The notes beneath the pieces were generated by a model that had not been told where the DNA came from, made no database searches, and saw only the letters and a program-made list of their open reading frames with translations. Position numbers and translations under genes: made by a program. Below, piece after piece: positions 11,081 to 22,933 of a stretch of DNA of 64,000 bases; the stretch's first letter is position 1; every line of letters begins with the position of its first letter. Source of the DNA: Armillaria gallica (lineage: Eukaryota; Basidiomycota; Agaricomycetes; Agaricales; Physalacriaceae); assembly GCA_037576215.1 (NCBI GenBank), contig JBANDB010000007.1, positions 527,001 through 591,000 of the forward strand, in the 5' to 3' direction.

Positions 11081-13780
11081 AATAGACTACAAAGTAGAAA
11101 GTGAAATAAAAGTCATAGTTATGAAGAAACGCTTGCGCTTCCAGCAAGACTACAAAGTGACAAGCAGTCAAATTTTCAAACCGCACATGATCGTGTAATC
11201 TCCCCATTCCACGTAGGTATGTGCCGCCGCCGCTTGAATAAGAAGGGCTTGCCGTGGCCGACTAGAGTCTCTGATCAAGTCGTCCCTCACGAGAGAACTG
11301 AGGCTTGCTGTTGTACGTCTGACATGCCTCCAAAAGTTTACACAAGTGAGTAACTCTAGCCCTGTGGACCGGGACATCAGTGCAGAAAGAGCCGGAGGAG
11401 AAAATGGACATACCATAAGTATAGTTCACTGCGACTCGTCACGGTCTACGAACGTCTATTAGATTAGCCCCAGCGGGGATAGGGAGAGAGTCGAGTTACA
11501 CATCTTGAAGGTCGCCTTTGTGCCTCAGAAATGATTGACACCAGAATACTATCCTATACATAGACGTTAAACCAAGTTTAGTGGGAAAAGGAAGGCGAAT
11601 TGAAAGTACCACAGACATAGATGGCGGCCATACCTCAAACGCAAGTCCATAAACTGAAGGAGCGCTTAGCTCGGCGACGTCCGTTGTAACGTTATCCTTC
11701 CGCACATAGAAATAGCCGCGAAGTAGCATCACTAAAGAACGAGATCAGGAAAAGACGGAGGTAACAGAGCATACACCTTACCTTCAAACCTGTGAACCCA
11801 ATCCATGTTCTGGACTTCAGCTTCATCCTGCGCCCCATGCGATTAGCGCAAAACGTTGATGCACAGACTTGAAACGTACCTCGAAGCCGATCAACGTCTC
11901 ACAGCTCGTCCCCAGCAAATGGTCAAGCGCCCACAACATCGAAATGCTGGTCACTAGTACCGCCGAGCTCGATGGAGCGATGTCAAGGCCCGAGTCGTAA
12001 TGAGCTTGCGCGGGAGAACGTGGTCAGTGGTCCAATCAGCTCAACCCCTCCCCTGCCTGACATGCCAATTCTGCCATTTCATGCATCTAGGTCGCCGTGA
12101 TTCATTTCGTTGGTGCAGAGTTCAGCCCGCCCTGCTGAGAGTAAATGACATAGGCTGCAGGAAAGGTCAGTCAAAGATACCCATGCAAGGTGTCAACAGC
12201 GTACCTCGTAACACCACAGTTCGTTCCTTCGACGTCTCCTTGAGGCAGGCACAATCGCCAGAGGGAAGAAAACAAGGGATTTTGAGGTTCGGAGAGTATT
12301 ACTGTTACGGCCCTTCCTGCATACAGCAACCCATCCTTCGACACAAGCCTAAATCTTCGCATCTCGCTCGCCGGAGCGCGACACGTACGCCGTCTTGGTG
12401 CAATCCTAGCCCCGCATAATAAAGTCGAGACTAGTACGGCGAGACTCATGGACAGGACCAAAAGGAAGACGCGAGATGCTGGCGGATCTAGGTGAAAGTC
12501 TGCTAGCCACGGAGAAGCAAAGTAAGCATCGACGTCTCACCCGAATTTTAGCACGAAACTCTTGTATAGGCTCCGAGTAGGGGCCCCAATTATCTAAACC
12601 CATCCTCTAATTCCAGGATTCGCCGCCGTCCCCTGCATCGAGCTCGCGGTACATCGTCTCGGCACAAATTCGACGCGATGAATTGAGGTTGACGCCTTCC
12701 TTCGAACGCAGGTAAGGCACACAGTAGGAAGAACGGACTGCTGAGCGTTGGAGGGAAGAGAATCTATGCGAGAGTTTTGATGAAGAGTTTTTTGGGCACG
12801 GCAACAAAGCAACCTACCACGGATATTGATCCTATGAACGTCCTCGACATCGCATGCTCGAGCTTGCGATATATCATGTTCGTCTAGCTCATCACAGCAG
12901 CGCTTGGAAATTGACAAGAGTTGGTAGAGTCGACGGCTTTGTGTCTTCCCCGCTGGTAGGTGATTCACTTTGATTTCAAGATGTCGCCCTTGATGTTAAC
13001 GCCCGTTTATAGTCGTACGTGTCTGTCTGAATCCAAATTTCGTGTGTCTTCCTGCTCTGCCGACTGGATCCGAAAATCGCCTCAAAAACCTTGATACTGG
13101 CTCGACGTGTTCGTGGTGCAGCGTGGAGAAGGAAAGACAGGGTCTGGGAGAAGAGAAAGGCTCTTAGCTCGGGGATCAACTAAATAGTGAACGTCTTACC
13201 CAAAATCCATCCTTCGACGCGACCACAGTCCGTCTCTCTGGGCATCTCGAATCTTTCCTGCATACATCATCTTGGCGTAGTCCTGGTCGTATATTGAGGC
13301 TGAGATTAGCGATTGCATAGTGGGGATCGGCGCGGGATGCTGGCGGATCTATGTAAAAGCGTGTTAGCCATAGACAAGGAACGTGAGCATCGACAGCTCA
13401 CCTAAATTTGATGCCAAGCTGTTCGTCACGTCGCTGAGATGGTCGAGCGTGTCTTCAACAGAATGCTGGAGGCAGTCATACTTGGTCTCGTGGGCCACAA
13501 TTTCGTTTCGATACTTCTAGTTCAGTCACTTGTCGGGGTCTGGAGAAAGTTCGCGCCGTTGATGCGAGGCCGTCAGGGATGATGAGAGTAAGAGTCGAAG
13601 GTGAGGAAGATGGGGGTGGGCCCGAGAGGTCCGATTAACTCCGCAACGTCGCCGCTTTTTCAGGCCCACGACTTCTCTCTCCTTCCACCATCGTACTACA
13701 GCTCAAGTGAGCAACAGTGAGAGCGATATGCATTGAAAGCAGGATGATTATATTACTAATACTACCACTTGCGTACAAAA
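11081..13780 (-). repeat. UF1 unit 3: tandem decayed copy
   Basis: The unit lies between spacer copies near 11075 and 13776, about 2.7 kb. It shares with units 2 and 4 the block at 11538-11630 (matching 8259-8345 and 14282-14370) and a block near 11770-11960 containing the GCGCCCACAACATCGAAATG type of sequence. The SSHVAHVSS-type landmark near 13570-13640 is strongly degraded. No uninterrupted coding model can be drawn. Confidence 0.5.
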
Positions 13781-14900
13781 TGTCGTCAACTATCTACTAA
13801 GTATGTAGCGAAGGAACACAAAGGTGATGTCAAAAGTTCTTGCCACGCGTCCAGAAAAAAAAAGCATATTAGACCAGCAGCCAAAGTTCACTCTCCCCGT
13901 TCCGGTGCTCGAACGAGAGGGTGGATTTTCCCATCCGTGCTGCAGCCGAGCGTGATCTCTCGTTGAAGTAAAACTGAAGCCTGCTGTTGTGCCAGAAAAA
14001 GATGGATACGAGCGTCAAAAGCTCGCGCAAGCGAGTAACCCTGACCCTAGAATGTGCCTTCGGAAACAAGAAGACGTGCTAGAATAGAAGAACTTCAGTG
14101 CGAGAAGAACCAGGGAGAGAAACTGCGTACCGTGCGCGAAGCCCATTCAAACCCTCCCGAGACACGACATCCTTCAGTACACCCGAAACTTCAGCTTCAG
14201 TGTTAGCAGTGTTTAGCTGTAAACAGTGGACGACGTCGAGAAGGGCGTTCGAGGTCAACTGTCCCTCAGAAATGATTGATGCGACAACACCATGGTATCC
14301 ATAAATCTTAAACCCAATATCAGCGGAAAAAGGAGGGTGAATTGGACGTACCGCAGACATCGATAGCATCGACACCACGAATCAGGTTCATAATCTGAAG
14401 CCACGGTTAAACCAACACTTCAGCACGAAGACTCTGCGACATACTTTGTAGCACTAGCCATCCGTTTAAAGGAACGACTGCAAAACGATACGAAGCAGCA
14501 TTAACCGCAGTACACGAGGCCCGAAAGGGATGGAGTCGCCGCCATACACCATGTCGTCAGGTCTGTGAGTGGTATCGACAATCCTTGGCGCAGTGCGATC
14601 AGCAAAAGATGTCAATGCACAGACTCGACGACATATCTCGAACCCAACCATACTCCGCGTAAGCTCCTCCTCTAGTTGCGATCCCAGCCAGCTTCAGCGA
14701 GCAGTCGTCAAGCAACCACAATACCGAAATGCTCGCTAGCTGTATCGCTGAGCATGCTGGGCTGGTTGTGAGCTTATGTAGAATTCGTGGAGGTCGACAG
14801 ACGAAATTCAGAGCGAGGTGGACGATTGACCCTCCCGTCTAGACTCCGAACTCCTGCGCGAGGGCTCGCGGCACGCTAGCTTGGTTGTTCCATGGGTCTT
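13781..14900 (-). repeat. UF1 unit 4 (partial, 3' half)
   Basis: This is the distal part of a fourth minus-strand UF1 copy. The block at 14282-14370 matches 11538-11630 and 8259-8345, and 14540-14740 matches parts of 8510-8640 and 11770-11960. Sequence similarity fades above about 14.9 kb. The 14.9-15.6 kb stretch holds only short unsupported ORFs and no recognisable gene. Confidence 0.45.
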
Positions 14901-15913
14901 GGACGTTCAAATTTCAAAGTTGGAGCTGCCCTCAGAGAAAGGTTAGCATAAGGATACCGTGGACCTGTAGTAATGTCAACCACCAAAATCAAGGGCTCCG
15001 CAAACAAGACGTACGTCTCTTCCCGACACATCGTCCTTCATGTCGTCCTCGTGTGCGCAGCAAGGACACCGGTCCCAGCCGCTGGAAATGATCATAGCAG
15101 CGTACGTCAATCTCCTCCAGTTCTCTCTATTATGCTTGATGGGGCACCTGCGCTAGTCGAAGAGGGATCGATAGCCGCGTTGGTTGGTATGTCCGGTGAA
15201 TGGGCGCTGGACGAGCATCGAGCATCCTCTTTCCTCCAACCATATCAACACCAGTTGCCCCAACCCTCCGCTGCCGGTCGTCCCGCACCTCGAACGTAAT
15301 ACGTCGCCTTCAATTGACTCAAAACTGGCGTCACATGCTGATATCGTTGTGGGAACGCGATACGCGGCGTTGGTAAAGAGAAGGTGTGGCGTCTATTGAG
15401 CAGAGTTGGGAGGAGGTGGAAGGACGGGAGTAGGCATTGGAACGCCAGGAAGAGAATCAAAGAGGTAAGCAAAAAGGGAAGTTGCCGACTTGCCGGACCG
15501 TGTTCCTCCCAAAGAGGAATCAACTCGGCCCCATTTTCCTTCAGCTTCAAAGCTTTACCCCACTGTTACTCACCTTCACCTTGTCTATTTACTCCCTCGC
15601 CGTATCTTCTATCCATAATTTCTATTTCTGCACCCATTATTCAGATAAAATCACGTGGTTACGCGCTTCTTCGCCTGTTACGCCTTCTCTATCGACGTTC
15701 AAATTGAAAACCTCCAACTTGAACCGATGCCTCGGAGCCTGACCGACACGTTCACCTTTAATGAGAGTGTCGCGGCCGACATCCCGATGTGGAAGATCAT
15801 CACGTCGCGCGCCATCTCTGAGTATGATAAACAAGTCGATAGGCGAGTTCTCACTTGCCACACTCCGGAACATTGAAGATTAATCTAAATTTGATTGTCA
15901 GGCGGGCCCATTT

Positions 15914-16250
15914 TCTTGAGCAGTGGACCGGGGCGTACACGGAAGGAAGACACGTTTGCGAAAGGGAAAACAGATCTATAGGATATGTATGAGTATGTAG
16001 TATCTATCTCAGTGTGAAGATGTTGGTTGAACACTGTACTGTACCTATAGGATATGTATGAGTATGTAGTATCTCTATAGGTACGATTAGCAATAGTATA
16101 AAGGAAATATAACGAGTATATACGTACATCTCAGTGTGAAGATGTTGGTTGAACACTGAGATGTTGCGACAAAAAATATTACTAAAAAGGTATGTACCGG
16201 TGATCTAAATATAGTCCGTGGCTTGCGGTCAACGCTCGCCATGCTCAACA
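15914..16250 (-). repeat. Copia 3' LTR (337 bp)
   Basis: On the plus strand it starts TCTTGAGCAG and ends GCTCAACA. It is the same length as the 5' LTR, with about 10 differences, all transitions and nearly all at CpG. Inside are two direct repeats: a CTATAGGATATGTATGAGTA block twice and a CTCAGTGTGAAGATGTTGG block twice, so the LTR itself carries duplicated regulatory-looking modules. Confidence 0.92.
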
Positions 16251-16262
16251 CTCCCCCTCGAG
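16251..16262 (-). other. Polypurine tract of the copia element
   Basis: On the minus strand, a purine-rich GAGGGGGAG run sits immediately upstream of the 3' LTR start (TGTTGAGC). That is the expected position for the plus-strand primer in reverse transcription. Confidence 0.8.
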
Positions 16263-16270
16263 CTTGATCG

Positions 16271-19200
16271 CTAGCCATCCGAAGGAGCAAGACCCATTAG
16301 CGCGCGAAATCGGGCGAGCTTGACCCATTTCAGAGGCTTGGTGAATGCATCCGCAATCATATCGTCTGTTGGGCAGTACTTGATCTTGCTTTGAGACAAG
16401 GATACTGTCTGCCTGACGAAATGATTGCGGACATCAATATGCTTTGTTCGTGCATGGAAGGTGGAGTCTTTGGAGAGTACAATGGCACCTTGGTTGTCGC
16501 AGAAGAGTGTGGTTGGCTGGGCAAATGGGTGGATCAATTCGGTGAATAGCTTTCTTATCCATATCAGCTCCTTTGATGCATGTGTTAGGGCAACGTATTC
16601 GGACTCGGTACTGGACAGGGTGATAACTGGTTGCTTCTTAGAGCTCCAGGATACGATTCCGCTCCCTATGAAGAAAGCGTAGCCCGAAATTGAATGCCTG
16701 TGCATCTGCTGAGCCCAGTCAGCATCGGAATAGCCTGTGACGTGCGTGTTCTTTCCTCCTAGAGTAAGGCTGTAGTCCCGGGTTCCTTTCAGGTACTTGA
16801 ACACTCGCAGGATGGCATGCCAGTGGGTAGTCCTTGGCTCCTGCATGTAACGGGACAGCGTCGACACGGCATAGGAGATATCAGGTCGCGTAGCGAGGGA
16901 TGCGTACATGAGGCGTCCAATTGCTTCACGGTAGAGGGAATGCTGGGCCTTGGGGAGTACAGTGGTGGATACCGAGGGTGAGTCGTAGCTCAGATCGATT
17001 CCTGGCTCCATTGGTGTGACAATTTCTCTAGCTTCGCTTTGGCCAGCCCATTCTACGATGCTGTCGATGTACGCATGTTGGCCTAGGATGATGGTCCTGG
17101 CCTCGCGATTGCGGTGTACACTGATACCGAGTAGCCATTTGGTCTCACCGAGGTCAGTCATCTCGAAGCGCTCTCCGAGCTGCTTCTTGATGAGTGCTAT
17201 TGCCTCTTTGGAGTCGGCAATGATGGTGAAGTCATCTGTAGCAGCGGCAACGATGGTGTACTTGTCCTTACTGAATTTATAGAACACTGCTTCGTCGGCC
17301 TGGCATATGGAGTATCCGAGAGTGAGAAATACTCGTCTCAGCTTCTGGTACCACTCATGCGCACCCTGTTTGCTTCCGTACAATGGCTTACGCAGTTTAC
17401 AGCATAGATTCTTCCCTTTGAGTCTGTTGGGGATTTCCCTGAAGTCCTTGTACATTGGCGGCAGCTCCATATACAGGGTTTCGTGGAGGTCAGCTTGGAG
17501 GTATGCGTTTTTGATGTCTGCTTGGTGTATTTCGGCATCCTTTTGAGCAGCTACAGATAGTAACACGCGTAGGGTAGTCAGACGAACTGTTGGGGCAAAT
17601 GTTTCATGGAAGTCAACACCATAAATTTGAGAGAACCCCTTTAGGACGAGCCGGGCCTTGTATCGTACGATACGTCCTTGATCATCTTTCTTGAGACGGA
17701 ACGTGTATCTGTTTTTAGCAACGTTGACCCCAGGTGGAGTGGGGATTATGTTGTACATACATAAGCCTTCGACTTGGCTTAGCTCCTTCTCAACGGCGTC
17801 CTTCCATTCCCATTTTTCTGGTCCCCTCAGTACCTCCTGTATGGAATCTGGCTCTCCGTTGGTTGTGGCCAGTGCCTCCTCGATTAGGTTGGCAAACCAC
17901 TCTTCCTCACCTATCTCGTAGTCCATTCCACCTGGTTCAAGACTCCCATCGTCTTCAAGGACACATGCGGTGATGCCAGCAGCTTTTGACATTCGGTTGA
18001 CGTTGTAAAAACCTTCTGGCTTGCATGAGCCTCGTTGGGGTCGGGCTGGGGGATCGTCTTCATCAGGGATGTCCTCAATTCGGACTCTTCGCTGGTGCGG
18101 TGCAATATTTGGGCTTGATGGTGGGGTTGATAAGGGTGATAGTGGTGATGGCGGGTCTTCTGGAGTGCTTTGGGTGTTTGTAGGAGGCATTTGTGGTACG
18201 GCGGGTTCGTCTTCCTTGTTTTTGGTCTCTTTTGGGCTGTTGCGAGTGTTGTCTGTGGCATGGAATCTGTTGGGATTGACGATTGTTTTGTACTCCCCCT
18301 CAATTTTGACGGTTTCTGTGCTCAGGTCTTCATCTTTGTTGAAGTAGACATTTCTCTCAATGCTGATATGACACTTTCCAGGCCAATAGACCTGGATGCC
18401 CTTTGACTCATCATCAATGCCCACGAATCGGCCAGGATCAGTGCATGGCTGTAACTTTCCCCGTCTGAGTTGCTTCACCCATACGGTACACCTGAATTCA
18501 TGCAGATTGGACATGTTGGGCTTCTTTTGTGTAGCCTTTTCATGTGGGGTCGTCTTTTGGTCTGCAAGAGCGCTGTGGTGGAGCCGGTTTCTCAGCCAGC
18601 AGTGGTATGCTATGGCTTCGGCCCACAGATAGTTAGGCATCCCTGCTGCAATTATCATTGCTCGGGCGCCTTCTAGCACGGTGCGCATTTCTCGTTCTGT
18701 CATTCTGTTTGAGGATGGCGAGTCATGAACATTGAGGTGACGTATTGTTCCTGCAGATTTCAGGTGTCATTTGAATTCCTCGCTCATAAACTCTCCTCCA
18801 CGGTCAGACCCAAATATCTTCACGACATCAACTCCACGTTGGGCCTTCATCCAAGCCTCATGCTCCTTGTAGCAGCGCAGCGTCTCTGATTTCTTCTTCA
18901 TGAAGTATGGTAGGCGCTCCCTCATTGCAACATCCTTGAATAGCGCAAAGTAGCTAGAGCCGCTGATGGATTTCACTTTGGCTGGTCCCCATACATTTCC
19001 CGTGACCTTGTCGCCATATTTCTTGGCTGACTCGTTGTCACTATGCTTCGGAAACGGTTTTGTCATGGCTTTGGCTTGCACGCATGCTGAGCAGAACTCC
19101 AGTTCAGAGTTTAGATTGATGTTGGGGGTGATAATCTCCCCATTACGTATGCTCTGCTTCAGGGATTCATGGCTTGCATGTCCCATTATGCGGTGAAACT

Positions 19201-19882
19201 GCGAGATGCTAATTTGAGGGGTGGTGGCTGCTGCTGCAAGGGGTTCGCTCATTATTGGCTTGCTGGCCATCTTGGATGCTATGCTAAGCGTCTTCAGGAC
19301 TGGGCGGTAATTGGGAGGTAAGGATTGTCGGATATATGTGCAGAATGATTGGTCAGTGATGACTGTACCCATTCCGGCGAGCTCTTCACCCATGCGTTGC
19401 ATGTTTGTGAGGTGTGCACGGACGTCACCGTCCTCTGGGCAGTGAGTGTTTTGCAACTGCGAGATGAGATCTTGTTGGACGAGATCCCCTTTGGTCTCAA
19501 AGATGGCTATGATTGCAGCCCATACATGCGCTGCGCTTGGCTGATTCTTTATTTGCATGAATGTAGAGTTTGAGATTGTCTCGTAGAAGATCTCTCGCAT
19601 TGAGGCCTCCTTCTGGTTGTACTCGTCCTGGAGCTTGAGGTGTTTTTTGAGCTCGTCGTCGGACAGTGGTGCAAGTTCTCCCGGCTTGTAATAGTCTCCG
19701 TTACTCTCAGTGAGTTCAGCTGGCTTCTTCGCGGTTCCTGTGAGGTGACACTTTAGTCCCTTTGAGGTTGCCATGTTGGGTATTCGCTCTTTGTAGAGGA
19801 TCCAATTGCTCCCGTCATCTTTGAGGCGGGGCAGGTTGAGAAGCTTCACCATGGAGGTTGTATTCATATCGCCGGGGCCCAT
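16271..19882 (-). pseudogene. Copia gag-pol polyprotein, internally deleted, one nonsense codon
   Basis: Frame 19882-18767 holds a copia gag (LPRLKDDGSNWILYKERI onward) that runs directly into the GAG-pre-integrase region (FHRIMGHASHESLK, then CSACVQAKAMTKPFP) and the start of the integrase core (FGSDRGGEF). The zinc knuckle and aspartic protease expected between them are absent, with the junction near SKMASKPIMSEPL (about 19230-19270). A TGA at 18767-18769 (EFK-stop-HLKSAGTIRHLN, CGA expected) interrupts the integrase. The frame then continues from 18766 to 16271 with reverse transcriptase (LLSVAAQKDAEIHQADIKNA, the ATDDFTIIAD catalytic block) and RNase H (GYSDADW, SSTESEYVAL). Encoded steps are reverse transcription and integration. 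Confidence 0.92.
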
Positions 19883-19886
19883 AACC

Positions 19887-20223
19887 TCTTGAGCAGTGGA
19901 CTGGGGCGTACGCGGAAGGAAGACACATTTGCGAAAGGGAAAACAGATCTATAGGATATGTATGAGTATGTAGTATCTATCTCAGTGTGAAAACGTTGGT
20001 TGAACACTGTACTGTACCTATAGGATATGTATGAGTATGTAGTATCTCTATAGGTATGATTAGCAATAGTATAAAGGAAATATAACGAGTATATACATAC
20101 ATCTCAGTGTGAAGACGTTGGTTGAACACTGAGATGTTGCGACAAAAAATATTACTAAAAAGGTATGTACCAGTGATCTAAATATAGTCCGTGGCTTGCG
20201 GTCAACACTCGCCATGCTCAACA
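19887..20223 (-). repeat. Copia 5' LTR (337 bp)
   Basis: It matches the 3' LTR end to end and on the plus strand carries the same TCTTGAGCAG and GCTCAACA boundaries. It lies directly upstream of the gag start codon on the minus strand. Confidence 0.92.
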
Positions 20224-20414
20224 CATTTTATTTAGGTCCTCAAGATGTTTGTATGACGAGGTTATCTCACTTCTATTCGCCTATGCCCACTACGAAACCT
20301 AGCCTGTTTCTAGGGAGCATTCAGTACCGACGGCGCTTTTATAGCAATTCAACATCAATTCTTATTTCTGAGGAACAATTGTCATTCGAGACGCTGAAGG
20401 CTCGCCTCACTTGA

Positions 20415-20968
20415 TGACCGTCACTGCGACCATCGACTGAGGAAATAACCGCCCTGGAGGAAATGTTGTGTGTGGTGTACGACGCCAAGTCGTGTCTTGA
20501 GAGAGGTTTGAATGAACTTTGCTTAGGTATGTCCTCTTTCTCCCCCTGGCTCTTCTTGCACTGACGTCCCTTCCTTCCAGCACATCATCTACAAGTCTGT
20601 CTCCCTAGGGCCAGGATTACCCATAGGTGGCGCAAGCCTTTGAAGCTTGTACATTCGAATGAGGCAGGAAAAACTGGCATATATCTGAGTGTTGGGCACC
20701 CGTTCACTATAGTTACACTCATTCTCAGCTTGGTGATATTCATGTAAATTAAGTATCATTAATAGGCGGCATTTCAGAATGTGACAGGTTCTAAACAAGG
20801 AGAGGATCTAGAGAGCATTCTACATAACCAAGTCCGGAAAATCTAGCATCGCATATTCACCAGTAACGGCGGAGGAATAAACCTGAAAAGAACAATTATT
20901 AACAAGGCCCCTGCACAAATCAACGATGAACCTACCATGCGGTGCAATTCCCAGTAAAGATAGTACCA
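20415..20968. other. Intergenic stretch; UF1-like 3' remnant only
   Basis: The first ~170 bp resembles the end of UF1 units (see the split host gene). From about 20600 to the stop of the caspase-like gene I see no supported gene. The 69-codon minus-strand ORF at 20589-20798 has no recognisable features. It probably includes the 3' untranslated region of the caspase-like gene. Confidence 0.5.
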
Positions 20969-22933
20969 TTAATCATGGAACGGAATTGGTGCATCCCTGT
21001 ATTTACCAATAGCAATAAGTGTTTGCATATAAGGCATCAAAGGCCTGAGAGCCTCCATGGGGCCCATGAATGTTGATTTTTCTTTCAAATCTGCCGATGT
21101 GAGGGTCTCAATGAGAGCTCTCGTAAACACTCCCCCTCTCTCTTCAACACCAGTCAAAGACATTGCATCCTGAAACTCTTCACACGCTGCCAAAAGTACA
21201 TAAGAATCTGTATTCGCGCTCCAGGTGTCTGCCAGGATCGACTGATAGCCAGGGAAGTCTTTCAATGTGTTATGCCCCTCATTGAGCATATTGATTTGTT
21301 GCCTCCACAATAAGCCTCCTCCTGGCCCCGGTTGTGGCGGGTTTCTGGAGAATGCACCAGCATGACAGCAATCAAGAATGAGCGTAATTCGGGCCTTCTT
21401 GTTGCTTGAGATGAGATGGAGAATGGTGCTGATCTCTCGGTCACTGATGTCGAGAGTGTTCTCACGGTCCATTGGACAGAGGGCTACGATACCGGATCTT
21501 GGCCCGACGGCGTCGGTGTAAGAAAAGGTGCTATCTGTGAGAGAATAGGAAGTTCCGAATCCGGAAAAATATACGATAATCTCGTCACCATGATGTATAT
21601 CAGGGCTGGTAATGAGACTGGAAAGTGTTTTCACAATATTGCTGCGAGTGGCGAAGAGACCAGTGGATGAAATATGGTGGGAGCTGGTAAGGAGTTGGAT
21701 CCGTCCTTCTGGCACGCCGAGATGTTCAATCGCATATTTCTGCATTAGAAGAGCATCTGCGACGCTGCCGGTGTCATGATATGGCACAACGTTGTCAAGA
21801 TCATAGGAGTCGACGCCAATGAACACTGCCCAAGCCCGGGAGCCGCCAGTATTGCGTGAAGGCTAAATTTCTGTCTATTAGAATTATGGCTGATATTTGT
21901 TATTCCAATATGCCTCACTGCTGCTAGAGATATTTCGAACTTGAGGGAAAAGCTCCACTGGAAGTGGAGCCACCGAAGGAATACTAGGCCGCACTGAAGT
22001 TGACAGAGCCACTCCACAAGTTTGGACGCTGATACAGAACGGGTATTCCTTCCGAATTGCACTGTACCCGTCTCTTGGAAACCCCCAACTAAGTCGATAC
22101 CACCAGGCATTCTGTACTGCCTTGCAATCTGCATCCCATCATTAACAGTGTTCTCGTTATTAGCCTGGGAGAGTGTGAGTAAAACGGATTGGACCGATGA
22201 TATCTGTTCATTCAGGTGAGAAATGGAGGCGCTATTCCTCAACAATACCAGAGCAGAGTCCAACATTACTTGAGACTTTGTAACGGGGCATATCAGCAAG
22301 ATAATTCATGGAGAGAGAACTTAACAAACCTGAAAGTTCGCCCTGGCCTTCTCCACGAGTTTTCTATGGCGACTGATGCTCTCTTTGACATTTCGATGAT
22401 TCAGGAACTCCACGATGTTTCCCAAAACTCCACCTTTTCTACGATTGGTTTCGTTCACTTGTGACAAGAGGTCGCATAGGAACCTATATCACGATTATGA
22501 TATCAGGAACGGACCTTCAATGGCGTTGGAAAGATTGATTACTTCTCGAACTTCAAGCAGGTATTTTGTAGACCTTCTGCATAGTTGATGCTCTCTGGCG
22601 TCTCTGATATCTCGATGCCAGCATCGCGAATGATTATTACAATATCTCTGATATCCTCTGCAAGGACTTGCATATCCTCTCGGTTGTTTTCGAATTGCTG
22701 CAAGAATGCCCTCAGGAACGTCAACCGGGATATGCAACGAGACTGACCTCCAAGCTCTCCAACAGTACTTTGGCAACCTTAGCGACACTTCCTACGTAGG
22801 AACCAACGATGGGCACCATCCCGCCGGCTTCACCAATAATATCTGCGACCTGTATTGCAGCTGGGCGCAGTCTAGCTGAGCCATCATGGACGTGTTTCTT
22901 GGGCTTGCTTCTGGGCTTGCTTGCGAAGGACAT
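20969..22933 (-). CDS. Caspase-like (peptidase C14 fold) protein with NLR-type N-terminal helical region
   Basis: Five exons: 22933-22748, 22697-22543, 22483-22330, 22275-21919 and 21862-20969. Introns are 50, 59, 54 and 56 nt with GT-AG ends, and phases agree, giving about 581 residues. Residues 1-62 are Lys-rich and then helical (RLRPAAIQVADIIGEAGG, GSYVGSVAKVAKVLLESLE). Exons 2-3 are charged helices (QFENNREDMQVLAEDIRDIV, RKLVEKARANFQ), resembling the N-terminal region of agaric NLRs. The last exon is a caspase-fold domain: FIGVDSYDL, LGVPEGRIQLL, DEIIVYFSGFGTSY, ITLILDCCHAGAFSR, YVLLAACEEFQDA and GGVFTRALIETLTS. The nucleophile Cys in DCCHAG is present, but the position usually held by the catalytic His (SGHG) is Phe (SGFG), so peptidase activity is doubtful. 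The middle of exon 4 is the least certain part. The gene appears otherwise intact. A role in regulated cell death is inferred from domain combination. Confidence 0.8.

Larger units (their letters stand above)
15914..20223 (-). mobile_element. Ty1/copia LTR retrotransposon, 4,310 bp, defective
   Basis: This is a complete LTR-to-LTR element on the minus strand with two LTRs of identical length (337 bp). A 5-bp target duplication CATTT flanks it at 15909-15913 and 20224-20228. Between the LTRs lies a single gag-pol frame with an internal deletion and one nonsense codon. A polypurine tract precedes the 3' LTR. The gag ATG (19880-19882) lies only a few bases inside the 5' LTR boundary, so leader and primer-binding site overlap the start. 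The element lacks a zinc knuckle and protease and could move only in trans. Confidence 0.92.
15655..20414 (+). pseudogene. Host gene (UF1-like) split by the copia element
   Basis: An exon from 15655 reads to 15846 (ending DKQVDRR). A possible 55-nt intron at 15847-15901 carries an ATTAATCTAA branch-like site and ends TCAG. The next exon starts AGPF, is interrupted after CATTT by the copia element, and resumes at 20229 as YLGPQDVCMTRLSHFYSPMP in the same frame to a TGA ending at 20414. Sequence just downstream (20430-20580, CTGGAGGAAATG and a following intron-like stretch ending near CTGACGTCC) resembles UF1 sequence at 37140-37260 and 50520-50680. I therefore infer a plus-strand UF1 member. 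The product is unknown, and the first intron is a weak prediction. Confidence 0.4.
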
